This document shows positions 8,141-17,321 of a DNA stretch of 18,090 bases, piece after piece; positions within the stretch are counted from its first letter, which is position 1, and each line of letters begins with the position of its first letter. The notes under the pieces are model-generated. The model was not told where the DNA came from and did not search any database. It saw only the letters and a program-made list of their open reading frames with translations. The translations under genes were made by a program, and so were the position numbers. This stretch comes from Spirogloea muscicola (Eukaryota; Streptophyta; Zygnematophyceae; Spirogloeales; Spirogloeaceae): NCBI GenBank assembly GCA_009602725.1, contig WELB01000181.1, positions 143,812-161,901 of the forward strand. The letters are read 5' to 3'.

Positions 8141-8356
8141 TGCCAGCTCGAGGTGCAGCGCGCGGGCCATAGACCTCTGCAGCGAGACGGCCAGGCGCAT
8201 ACGATACACTTGCGCCAGCCACCCGGCTGCAGGAAAGTCTACCGGCTCCCCATGGAAGCGACGGGCGATGGTGTGGGGCTGGCCGTCCGCCCCCAGCTGG
8301 ATTAGCATGACTGAGGCGTTCTCCACCGCCACCTTGAAGCCCGATGGGCTTGCCAG
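8141..8356 (-). pseudogene. Second LINE-type C-terminal ORF remnant
   Basis: The - strand frame reads QLASPSGFKVAVENASVMLI, QLGADGQPHTIARRFHGEP and then AGWLAQVYRMRLAVSLQRSM, ALHLELA before running into copy 5 in the opposite orientation. The block LAQV.RMRLAVS.QRS..A.HL is shared with 5166-5552, so both derive from one protein family. It lacks its own C-terminal end and any start. Confidence 0.5.
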
Positions 8357-8439
8357 CTGCTTATCTGTTGTTCTTGCGACGACGAATTACGGCCTGTTTG
8401 CAGCGTGCTCAGGCTAATGCCTTGCACCAGAAAGCTGGG

Positions 8440-8709
8440 CGAGCTCTAGTTGGTGGCAGAAGGGCTTCGTATCTGACATCTAAAATTCAGGCATCGATTA
8501 GCGACCTTTATGTGTTGACCTGTGGTAACTGAGCTGGTCAATCTGCTGTAGTTTATGTAGGTCTTGAGATGTGCTTGCCTTTGTACTTGGCCATTTGGCC
8601 CTCGTTTGATTCAGACACGAAATATTTCTTTCTTTGGCTTTGGACATTGTTAATTCTTTTTGGGCTGGCTTTGCCAGCCTCTCTTCTCTATGAGCGAGCA
8701 CTGTCGTTC
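8440..8709 (+). mobile_element. Retroelement copy 6, diverged, long 3' UTR version
   Basis: It reads toward a diverged terminus (CTCTATGAGCGAGCACTGTC, ending about 8709) with hairpin GGGCTGGCTTTGCCAGCC. Upstream it matches the reverse complement of about 4700-4870 (GGTCAATCTGCTGTAG, GATGTGCTTGCCTTTGTAC, GGCCATTTGGCC). The sequence 8357-8439 is not recognised. Confidence 0.65.
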
Positions 8710-9269
8710 GCCCTGATCTGCACTTGCTGACAAGAGATTATTGAGCGCCCACTCGGAGAATCTTGGTGAGTAGTTTCGAGTTTTTGCACCTTCCGGCCTG
8801 AACAATGTATTGGCTTGGATTGGCCTCCCTTTCATCTCATGCGCTCCGCCCGCCTTCTCTCTTCCGGCACTTTCGGACCTTGTACGTTCACAGCCCATCG
8901 CCCTCTATAACTTCTAAGAGGAGAAGCTCTCCTAGAAGGTGGCGGTGGCTGTGAGAAATGAAGCAGCTCTTCCGAAGGGGGCGAAGGCTGTTGGAGGATG
9001 AGGCAGCAGGAAAGGAGTCGCCCCGCACAGAGCCTGAGACGGCAGTGGGGAATGATAGCCCGCAGCTTATATTCTGCCTGCTCCACTTGGTGACAGCGGG
9101 ACCTGGCGTCTTGCAAGCCGATGTAAGAGAGAAAGGCTTATCCGGCGTAAGAGGTCAAGCCACCAAGTTCTGAAAGCCCCATGGAATCCAATGGTGAGGG
9201 GAACGAGTCCGTCATCTCACTGCGTCTCCACCAGTGAGGCGGGACTGGGCGCTGATGGCCGTCTTCAAG
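8710..9269. other. Repeat-flanked intergenic stretch, no gene recognised
   Basis: It holds an imperfect hairpin at about 8909-8936 (CTTCTAAGAGGAG/CTCTCCTAGAAG) and open frames of 71 and 94 codons on opposite strands that I do not recognise. The words GAGGGCGATGG and GGCTGTGA near 8885-8905 (reverse) recur near 10122-10135, so part of this may be older repeat sequence. Confidence 0.4.
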
Positions 9270-9424
9270 GAAGAAGGTGCTCGCCCATTGAGAAGAGGGG
9301 CTGGCAAAGCCAACCCACAAGGAGGTCGTTGGCGAGAGGGGAGTTCGATAGAAGAAGGTGCTCGCCCATTGAGAAGAGGGGCTGGCAAAGCCAACCCAAA
9401 ATGAATGGACAATGTTCAAAGCCA
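9270..9424 (-). mobile_element. Retroelement copies 7 and 8, two truncated 3' ends head to tail
   Basis: Two copies of the terminus (GAAGAAGGTGCTCGCCCATT) start at 9270 and 9351. Both continue GAGAAGAGGGGCTGGCAAAG and CCAACCC, keeping the hairpin. They diverge after about 45-50 bases, so the first is only 81 bp long and ends where the next begins. Confidence 0.7.
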
Positions 9425-9869
9425 AAGAAAGAAGTGCCGAAAAAGGACTACACTACAAAGTGCAAGACGCTGCAGAGGGAGATGCAGATGGTCGATAGGA
9501 AGTTCTTGGCCTGCGTTGATCTGGTGACGATTACGCTTTGCCCAGGTTTTCCCATGTTTCTCCGTGGTCACATTGTTCCTGTGTCTGCTCACTGCTGACC
9601 ATATTCTCATGGGCAAACCGGCCATGGGCTGCTACTTATCCAATTTGCGGCATTGGCTACAATTTTGATTTATCAGTCAGAGCCACTTGTTTTGCTCAGA
9701 CTTTCGCGCTTTTAGTCCAGCTTTTTCCAGGCTTTGCCAGGAGTGGAAAACTCTTCAGTAATTCCAGCTGTAATAGCCAGCAAAGAAGAACGACTCTCTG
9801 TACCTTCTTCTCTGTAACCTCTAGTCGGAGCCTTCAGTCAGAAGAAGGCTTAGAACAGCGCTGCCGAAA
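9425..9869. other. Stretch between retroelement copies, no gene recognised
   Basis: It may be the upstream part of copy 8, but I find no match to the LINE-like ORF tail or to other copies apart from short GAAGAAGGCTTAG-like words near 9841. Frames of up to 117 codons on the + strand cross it without recognisable motifs. Confidence 0.35.
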
Positions 9870-10044
9870 GAAGAAAGTGCTCGCCCGTTGAGGATACACA
9901 CTAGCTAGGCATAGGGGCTGGAAAAGCCAGCCCAAAAAAGAACGAACAGAGTACGAGAAGAAAGCGCGGCCAGATTGACTGGTGGCTGGGAAAGGCCAGC
10001 CCAAAGGAATGGACAAGGAGAAGGGGGCTTGGGGAAGCGCTAAG
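9870..10044 (-). mobile_element. Retroelement copy 9 with two hairpin versions and a 17-bp insertion
   Basis: The terminus (GAAGAAAGTGCTCGCCCGTT) starts at 9870. A 17-bp insertion (CACACTAGCTAGGCATA) splits GGATA from GGGGCTGG and may be flanked by an ATA repeat. The standard hairpin (GGCTGGAAAAGCCAGCC) is followed by the second version at 9984-10003, embedded in a block beginning AGCGCGGCCAGATTGACTGG that is shared with 5049-5100. It ends in GGGGAAGCGCTAAG at 10044. Confidence 0.65.
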
Positions 10045-10089
10045 GCTGGTTGTTCCAGCCCCTATTCTCAATGGGCGAGCACTTTCTTC
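10045..10089 (+). mobile_element. Retroelement copy 10, 45-bp terminal fragment
   Basis: It starts exactly at the hairpin (GCTGGTTGTTCCAGCCCC) and runs to GAGCACTTTCTTC at 10089, in the opposite orientation to copy 9. The pair therefore looks like a short foldback element with about 45-bp inverted ends. The truncation at the base of the hairpin fits an RT that stalled at the structure, but that is inference. Confidence 0.65.
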
Positions 10090-10255
10090 TAAGAAAACCG
10101 AAGGGGCTCTCTTCCAGTTGAGGGCGATGGCTGTGATTGGCCCGAAAAGCGCTGCCAGAGCTGTTTACGCTTATTCCTCCCATTGTTGTTAGTGCACTTT
10201 TGCTTAACATAACAATCTGGTCAGCCCGATTGATATCAAAGGTAACCTGTCCCAG

Positions 10256-13200
10256 GCTCCCCGCGATCTCCGGCGCCAGTCGCGGCGGCGGCGGCGGCGG
10301 CGNCCAAGGCCGCGGCCGCGCAGCGCGTCGCGCAGTCCCTGGCATCGCAGCTGTCCGGCAGCGGCGGCGGCGGCGATGAGGACGACGAAGAGCGCCACGA
10401 GGCCCGCTATGTGCCTCCGGCGCCGGCCGCTCTCCAGCAACCGGCGCAGGTGCGCCGTTCTAGTAAGATAGCAGTTAAGAATGTGATAACAGAAATTAAT
10501 TCGGACTCGCTAATAGCTTCAGTAAGAGCAGCTCAGAGCCCGCCGGCGCTGCAGCACGGTTTTGAACCTGCTTCTTTTGTTGCATAGTCTGGCTAAGGTC
10601 CACTTGGCGGCCATTGTCTGTCGCCAAGAAGCCCGCATGGCCGTCGCCAATGCGCTTCGCTCTTGCCGGAGCCAACTTAAGGCCATCTGTTTGCTCCCGA
10701 CTGGCCGTGGTTCAAACCCTCGCAGCCGCGATCGTCGTCGGTGGCCCGGATGCGAGGGCAAGCTGCCGCGGCCGCCGCCGCTGGTGGAGCTCCAACGACT
10801 GCACCAATGGCGCCGCCAGCGCCGCCGGTGGTGGCTGTGCCGACCCCGTCACCGCGGTTGTCCATGGCGGCGCCGTCACTGAGCCTGTACAATGCCGAGC
10901 CCCCGGCGTACACGCTGCCGCAGCAGGCCTACGCCCCGCCTTCCCGGACGTCATTCCAAGTCCCCATGATGGGCGGCTCCAACGTCGGTGGTGCCGGCAA
11001 CGCTGGGAACAACAGCTCGTACTTGGACAGAGGGAGCGGCAGCAGCTTCCTCGCCGTCACCTCCCGCAACTCATCACAGAACCGGTGAGTTCTCACTTAC
11101 ATTCGATTACCTTATACTGTATATTCATACTTAATCATATCGCATTCCAGTTGATGTACATTGAGCGATTGTGGGGAATGCAGCCCAGAAGCTTCCCGTG
11201 ATCACTGCAGGCAGCAAGCTTGCTGACTGAGCTGAAGCGCTGAGGCCTTTCGCTTGTCCTGCACAGGGCTGGTGCAGGCCCGGAGCCTGGCGGAGTGAAC
11301 CGGCGGGAGGTTGCAGGGCTCAAGGACGAGGCAAGGCCAAGCCCCTTCCCTCCCTCGTCTGTCATTTCTCCTCCTTTCTCGCCCTCATTTTCTGGTCTCT
11401 CTCACCACCAGCCGCTGCTCTGTAGCAAGTTCCAATAATTTTTGTGTCATTTTTTTGGATTCTTTCCATCCACAAATCACTCTACCCTCTGCTGTTGCTC
11501 TCGTACAACCCTTATCCTCCTCCTCCATTCTATGCCTTCGCTGGTCTCCTGCTTACGGTTCTGCAATACTCTTCTCAATCTCAAGCGACTGGCAAAGCAA
11601 ATGACTGCCTGAGTAGAGATGCTGTTGAATAATGTTAGGCTGTGGTGCACTTATGCAGATTGACCGGCTGGAGGAGGACAATGAGGACCTCCTCGACAAG
11701 GTATGCTGAGCTCTTGAAGAGCGGCGCCCCTGTCTCACCTCCGCCCCGCATGCTCCTGCCCTCCTCTGCCTTGCTGCCAGCCCCAATGCTGCAGTGCATT
11801 GAAGCCAGAGGGCCTAACTTGAACACTTCGAGCAGTAGAGACGTACTAAATGCGGTCTGCATTATCTGTTACAATGCATTATCGTAGTCTGATGTCCTAG
11901 TGGTGCTTGTTCCGCAGCTCCGCAAGACTGAGGAAAAGCTTGATGAGTCTGAGGCGCGAATGCGGGAGCTGGAGAAGCAGGTTTGTCATTCGTGATGACG
12001 CTAGCCAAGGCCAGTGCCCCTTGTGAAGCTAAAAGCACTTCTTGGACCTTTGTTCAGCCCCCTTTCGATTCCACCGTGGCCGCAGGTTGCGTCTCTTGGC
12101 GAGGGCGTCTCGCTCGAGGCCCGACTTATCAGCAGGTTTGCCACCGCCAGTAGACTACTACATGCACTAGTCGAAGCTGCTGTGCTGTCTGGATATTGTC
12201 TTCTCATTCTGTTAGACGGGTCAAGCAGACAGTGGACATCTAGAAGGACCCATTAGCATTGCCCTTTTCCATCAGCATTCAGCCACAGTCTCACGGGACT
12301 GTGCTAACACTGTTGTGTGGCCTGCCAGGAAGGAGGCGGCGCTGAAGCAGCGTGAGGTAGGGCTGGGCGACAGGGTGCCTACCTTTTCTAGTCTCTCAAT
12401 GACATCTGTAGTTATTTGAAGTGTTCAGCTCAATGAATAACTGGACCTTGACAGACTTTATTGAAGTTGACCTCTCAGGTTATGTTGCTTTAGTCACAGA
12501 CCTCTTGAGAGAAGGATTCAGCACTTTGTGATGCTATTTGCACGTGGCTAGGCTGCAATATGCATTATGAGGCATGCCCGTGCAGACGGCACTGCGGGAG
12601 GCTAAGGAGCTGTCACGGGATGTGAAGGACGAGGAGATCACAGCACTGCGCCTTGAAGCAGAGGTACGTTTAGTGACTGGCTATCCATTCCATGGCTCAA
12701 TTTAATATTCCCGAATACGATAGTCTTGGGCTCAGATCTGGCCCATCAATTATCACGCATCACCAATGGTTAGGACATGCCTAAAACAGCAAGCGTGCAG
12801 CTTTGGGAAAGGGACTCGTTGCCTGTAGTTGCCTGGTTCGTAGGATGTTGTGTCACATCAGTAACGCAGTATTGGCTGGTTGCCACGATACTTTTGCCGT
12901 CTCCATGCACCCAAAGGGCTTGAGAAGCTGATACAGCCTGGCTGGGCATGCGTGTCATGCAGGCTGCACGGGACGAGGCAGTGGCGGCCATCCACAGCGC
13001 AACGCAGGCGGAGGCAGAAGTGCGGACGCTCCGTACCATGACGCAGCGGATGATCCTCTCCAAGGAGGAGCTAGTGAGTGACCAAGGACCTCTCTCTTTG
13101 GCTTGCTCTTCTCACCATACTTTCCAGCATTACACCAATTTAATGTGCAGGAGGTGTGTGAGCCAGGTCGTGTCTTGTGAGGTCAAAGACTCAGGGATTA

Positions 13201-15155
13201 CAAGCAGGCTGACTACAGCACCAAAGGAAATTGACATGAAACACGGCAGTCTTAAAGCATACAGAGCTCGGAGAAGCAAGGAGAGGTTGATGGTTGAGAT
13301 CCCCTGATTGTATCATCGAATGATTTCCTGCAGGAGGAGGTTGTGCTCAAGCGCTGCTGGCTTGCCCGTTATTGGGGCCTTGCTGCACGCCACCGTGAGT
13401 GACTGCTCACACACACTTGCTACCAATCTAGGCCCCTCCCCTGGCAATGTGAGATGTAATGATTGGCCCAGTCTCTTTTATACTGCAAATTGCACTCTCA
13501 AGCCCCATATGCTTCCCTTCACCAGAAGCCATGCAGTGGCCCATCAACTTCTCACTGTGACAGCCGCCGTGTGCTGCGGCCTTGTTCATGGGACACAGAG
13601 GTGCATGCTGACGTCGCCGGCCCGAAGCACGACCATTGGTCGTCGTTGGCACCGCTGCCAGTGGAGGTTGTGTTGTCGGCTGGGCAGGCTGCTAAGGAGA
13701 AGCCCGCAGCCGATGGTGGCCCCTATGCCGCCAACAATGGTACACACAAGCCAACCTGCTGCGAGGATTTGACTTCAATCATTATGTTAGATATTATTGG
13801 TCGGAATGTGATCTGATCATATTTGGAGACCTCTGTGAAGGCTCAGACACAAGCTGTGAGTATAGCTTGATTACTTGTATCGCACTTTACTGTGCTGGGT
13901 CCTCCACTGGCCTCGAAGGGAAAACCAGGGTAAGTCACTGTACAGTGACTTACCACCCTGGTTACCCTGGTCAATTCGTCACTCCGACTTGAGTAGTAAG
14001 ATGTGGTAAATATATTTTGGCTCAGCCACATGGGCACTATGTGCTCATGCAATGCCTTGTGCTGGTCTACAGGTGTGCGGAACATCTCTGACATTGCGGG
14101 TGAAGGGAACGTGGAGAGCATGCTGGCAGTGGAGCAGGGCCTGCGTGAGCTTGCATCACTCAAGGTTGAGGAGGGCGTGCTACTTGCCCTCGCGCAGCAC
14201 CGGCGGCCATCTCTCGTTCGTGCTGGCCAAGCCTTTCCAGGTGCGCACGCCGCTTTCCTGGATTTAGCGCTCTCCACCTGTTTTCTTTAAATCTCATTGC
14301 AAGTAAGGGAGGGACTTCACAACTGGTGCTGCCATCCTGTTGCAGCTGAGATTTCCTGATAGACACATCTGTGAGTAGCCATATGGGCCCTAATCCAAGT
14401 TTGTGACTAGCCACGACACTTCACCTCTGGTTTTGTAAGCAGATGCCACTGTGGTGTCGACTGCTGATGGACCCAAAATTCTGGAGATGATGAGTACGCC
14501 GGCCCTCCTACATTGACCACTTTAAGAACATGTATCATATTCTACTGCACCAGTGGTCTGGAGGGGTTAAGCAGGGATCTTGATGGTTGAGGACTTGAGG
14601 TTGATGGACTGCTGAGCCCCACAGTCAAGGCTGGATCTCAACAATACTGTTAATCTGTAGTCGAACATGACGCGTCAATTTATCTAGCTCACTCAATCTC
14701 CTCGCTCCTTTGTCTACTTTCTACTGCAGATCTCAGTGACGAGGAGGTGGAAGATGTGCAGTTCAAGCAGGCATGGTTGATCTACTTTTGGCGAAGGGCT
14801 GCAACTGCGCATGTGGAGGAGGACGTTGCTGAGCTGCGAGTGCAGTATTGGATATCTCGCACCGTCCATCAGCCGATCGCGCATGACGCCGTCGATGGTG
14901 AGCTGTGCTTGTCTGCACACTCTGGTATATATGTATGAAGCCTAATTATACTTTGAAGGCATTGCTACTGAAGTCCTGATTTCTGCCTTGTTGCGCATAG
15001 TGGAGCGTGGCCTGATGGAGATGCGCAAGCTTGGCCTGGAGGGCCTGCTGTGGGAGGCGTCGCGCGTCAAGCTGGCACAGGAGGCAGCGTCGCGCCGGCT
15101 CGTGAGGCCGGAGTCGCTGTCCAACCTCTCGACAGACACAATGTCCTCGTCCTGA
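10256..15155 (+). CDS. SCD2: SCD2-like coiled-coil protein, 15 exons recognised, 5' end missing
   Basis: Exons by hand: 10256-10449, 10726-11084, 11267-11330, 11659-11700, 11918-11980, 12086-12135, 12329-12356, 12586-12663, 12963-13073, 13334-13394, 13599-13739, 14073-14240, 14443-14493, 14730-14897, 15001-15155 (TGA 15153-15155). All phases agree and give 576 residues plus an unseen start. The order matches plant SCD2 (STOMATAL CYTOKINESIS DEFECTIVE 2): a low-complexity N-terminus with [15 protein letters not shown], a coiled coil ([70 protein letters not shown]), then the conserved C-terminal part ([101 protein letters not shown]). Plant SCD2 works with SCD1 in clathrin-linked membrane traffic and cytokinesis; the same role here is inferred. 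Exon 3 ends at a GC donor. Exon 1 begins in mid-codon at an acceptor (CCCAG), so a first exon with the ATG must lie upstream; I could not place it. The exon 2 acceptor (10725/10726) is the next least certain. Confidence 0.88.
10303..10303. other. Ambiguous base N in the first recognised SCD2 exon
   Basis: A single N ends a GCG run coding for poly-Ala. It makes one codon NCC (Ala, Ser, Thr or Pro) and does not disturb the frame. It probably marks a base-calling difficulty in the GC-rich repeat. Confidence 0.95.
13929..13954. repeat. Perfect 26-bp palindrome in SCD2 intron 11
   Basis: The sequence from GGTAAGTCACTG to CAGTGACTTACC is its own reverse complement, centred on GTAC (13940-13943). 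Imperfect pairing extends outward (CCAGG on the left, CCTGG on the right). It lies in the 333-bp intron between exons 11 and 12. Each arm contains GGTAAGT, a consensus-like splice donor, on opposite strands. No function is assigned. Confidence 0.85.
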
Positions 15156-15690
15156 TCGTGATGGCATGTTTGCCAATCCTCATTACCCATAAATCCCACA
15201 TTCTCTGCCTGCGCTTTTTGGGTTGCATCAGCAGCCGTCGTCGTCTTGAGAGTGATGATGACATGGTCGCCCATCCGCTCTGTCCATGTCTCTCGCTTCC
15301 TCTTCCGCTCTTCTCCCCCGCATCAGAAGTTGCTCAGGGAGGTGCAGCACTGCAGAAGTGATGCGCTTCCCTTCCTAGGCCATTGCCGCATACGTCGCTT
15401 TCGGCGCAGCCATGGTCCACATGTTGTTTACTTGCACTTCCTCAACAACCCCAGAACAGATTGCCTCTTATTTGGAAGCGCGGATAATTGCTGCCATTGG
15501 TAAGTCCAGCCTCAGAATCCAGGAATCAAGGAAGCACATTGCCTGCCCGTGCTTGGGAATATTCCCAAAAGCACAGCGACCGCTTCTCTTGTTGGGAACT
15601 GTGGGTGTCAGACGCCCTTCATGGGCATGAGACGTCCTGCATTTGGTGGGAAGGCTGTGCACTGCTACTTCAGTATCGACCTCAGCGTTT
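15156..15690. other. 3' regions of convergent SCD2-like and LPP-like genes
   Basis: Apart from the exon-like segment at 15379-15499, I see no gene. No clear TGTAA polyadenylation signal follows either stop codon. Confidence 0.5.
15379..15499 (+). other. Exon-like open segment of unknown origin
   Basis: A good acceptor (CTTCCCTTCCTAG) precedes 121 open bases with host-like codons, ending at a strong donor (ATTG, then GTAAGT). The translation starts AIAAYVAFGAAMVHMLF, a hydrophobic helix, then SSTTPEQIASYLEARIIAAI. I do not recognise it and found no partner exon on either side; the 535-bp gap between two stop codons leaves little room. It could be an alternative 3' exon or chance. Confidence 0.3.
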
Positions 15691-17321
15691 TCATCGAGAA
15701 ATCCTCATGAATTGGTTCGACGAGCCTGCTCGTCTTTGTGGAAACCAGCCTGTGATTCTGCTCTCCCACCATCTCCCACCAAGTCGCAGGATCTTCACAG
15801 CAAACACTACTGCAGATGCTGCGCCTGTGCAGTACACAAAGGCAGGTAGCAGCGACCCTGGCCCTGAGAACCTCGAGGCTAACAAGGTCCAGGAGTGCGA
15901 CCATGCAAGGGCGCCAATGGATCCGACACCAAAGCCAACAGCCACCTGGTCCAAAGTGTGTAGGCCAGTTGCTGTTCGCAGCCATGCCTGCAGTAAGTAC
16001 AGTGGGTGGTCCTGAGCTCAGTGCCAGTCAGAAGCATGCATCTAATAACAAGACTTGTGCAATCCACTTATTCACATATGCCTGACGTTCAAGCCGAGAA
16101 GTGCAAGAAGTTTCTCGTCCTGCGAGTCATTGCGTAATAACTCAAGCAAGGTGGAGGTGCCAACGTGTCCTTACCAGAAAAACGCCAGCGGCAATGAGTA
16201 GGAGAGCTGCTGCAACGCCGCCAGTTGTTGAGCTCAAGGATACAGCTGTCCTTCACCCCAACACAATCCACCCCCATGCCAATAATTGTGATGACTATCG
16301 GAGTGATCACACTGGAAGTCGTGGTACTTCTTGTGGACCATTACTGAATCTTGGACAGATGCAACAGTGTCAAGTGAGTGCTGCCCAGAAACATGTGCAA
16401 ATATGCGCAGATTGTACATGAATGGTCAGCTGCAAAACAGCAAGCCAAATATAAAAGTGCAGTCGAGAACCAGATATAAGGCTCAGATTGTGGATCGAAG
16501 CTCCAACGTTTCCAGCTTGGTAAAAGCTCAAGGTTGTAGGAGAGTCAGCGACAAGCGACAAGGTGCTGTCACGAACCTGCGCGAGCAGCGTAGCAGGACA
16601 AGAACCCTAGGCTTTGGGCGTGTGCGGAGGGCATGCCGGGGTCGGTGCGCTGCGAGGCGCCAGCCGCGTTACCCAAGGCGGAGGCAGCCGCCGGCCGGGG
16701 CTGGTTGAGTGCGCGCTTGAGCGCCCGCGCCAGGAGAGCGTTGAGCACGGCGCCGATTGCGAACCACGCGGCAGGCAGGCCGGGTCGCAGCGCGACGATG
16801 GCCACCGCCGTGAGCGTTGCGCCCCACTTGGTCTGCGCACAGAAGGCTGGAGTTATCACGTACGGCACATGGCTATGCTTCGTATCAATGTGGGTTTGGT
16901 TGAATTCAGCTACTCAATGTACTAGACGAGAGAGTTATGTGTTGGCTTCAGATTTTGGGCTTTAGGCTTTAGGGTTTAGGATTTAGGGGTTTACTGGTAG
17001 GTCTCGAATTTTAGGGTTTAAGGTTGGCAGACTTACACTGGCATTCAGAGCTGACAGAAGCTGCGGCGGCGGTGGCAGCTGTGGCAGCTTGCGCAGCGCA
17101 GGCAGCTTTCTGCAACCGCCGCCGGCCTCATGCGTGGCCGCCACTTGGGAGGCTGCGACGACGCGCTGCCGCTGCCTACGAAATGTCTCAACTTTATGAT
17201 GGCGCTGCATATGCCGTGCTCTCAGAAGTGTGCACCATGCTGCATGTCCTGCACCCGCCAAAGCTTGCTGCTGCGGCAGAGCCAAGAAGGCTGGCGAGGC
17301 CCTCGCGACGGCAGCAGCCAT
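15691..17321 (-). CDS. LPPE: Plastid lipid phosphate phosphatase (LPP-epsilon-like, PAP2 family), four exons
   Basis: Exons on the - strand: 17321-17037, 16832-16577, 16245-16175, 15987-15691 (stop 15693-15691). Phases agree at all three GT-AG introns and give 302 residues. The N-terminus (MAAAVARASPAFLALPQQQ, then Arg-rich) looks like a plastid transit peptide. The mature part starts near NASTKWGATLTAVAIV. The three PAP2 phosphatase motifs are present in order: KRALNQPRP (K-x6-RP), PSAH in DPGMPSAHAQS, and LRTATGLHTLDQVAVG, whose R...H match the third motif while its usual Asp is Gln, as I expect for the plastid LPP-epsilon and dolichyl-diphosphatase-like branch. Hydrophobic segments lie in exon 2 (two), exon 3 (GGVAAALLLIAAGVFL) and exon 4 (two). 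These enzymes remove phosphate from phosphatidate to give diacylglycerol for plastid glycerolipids; the substrate is inferred. The second exon's last motif codon is split across the intron. The choice of ATG at 17321 rests on the transit-like sequence; no upstream in-frame ATG was seen. Confidence 0.85.
16946..17026. repeat. Degenerate telomere-type repeat in LPP intron 1
   Basis: TTTAGGG-like units (GGCTTTAGGGTTTAGGATTT, AGGGGTTT, TTTTAGGGTTTAAGG) fill part of the 204-bp intron 16833-17036. They are C-rich on the transcribed strand, as in TL29 intron 1. Confidence 0.7.

Noticed and set aside
4624-10089. A CRISPR-like array, because a short motif with a hairpin recurs.
   Set aside because: Spacing is irregular, copies occur in both orientations, spacers differ greatly in size, and the sequence is eukaryotic. 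Transposon ends explain the pattern.
9870-10089. Treating copies 9 and 10 as one DNA transposon (MITE) with 45-bp inverted repeats.
   Set aside because: Other copies of the same terminus have no inverted partner, and copy 4 has a 9-bp target duplication with unlike ends, so two opposed retroelement ends are the simpler reading. No target duplication was seen around the pair.
10137-10379. A + strand open frame beginning MARKALPELF, as a possible start of the SCD2-like gene.
   Set aside because: It reads the SCD2 exon in the wrong frame (poly-Gly instead of poly-Ala) and does not resemble SCD2 N-termini.
10670-10735. A tRNA-like T-arm motif (GGTTCAAACCC) near 10709-10719.
   Set aside because: The flanking bases do not form a T stem, and no D arm, anticodon arm or acceptor stem can be drawn. 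It overlaps the acceptor of an SCD2 exon.
13308-13772. A 154-codon + strand frame in the SCD2 region.
   Set aside because: It is out of frame with conserved exons 10 and 11, which carry the recognisable protein. It is a read-through of introns.
15330-15499. Joining an upstream mini-exon (15330-15358) to the exon-like segment at 15379.
   Set aside because: It would need an intron of about 20 bp, shorter than any other here, and the resulting frame has no recognisable content.
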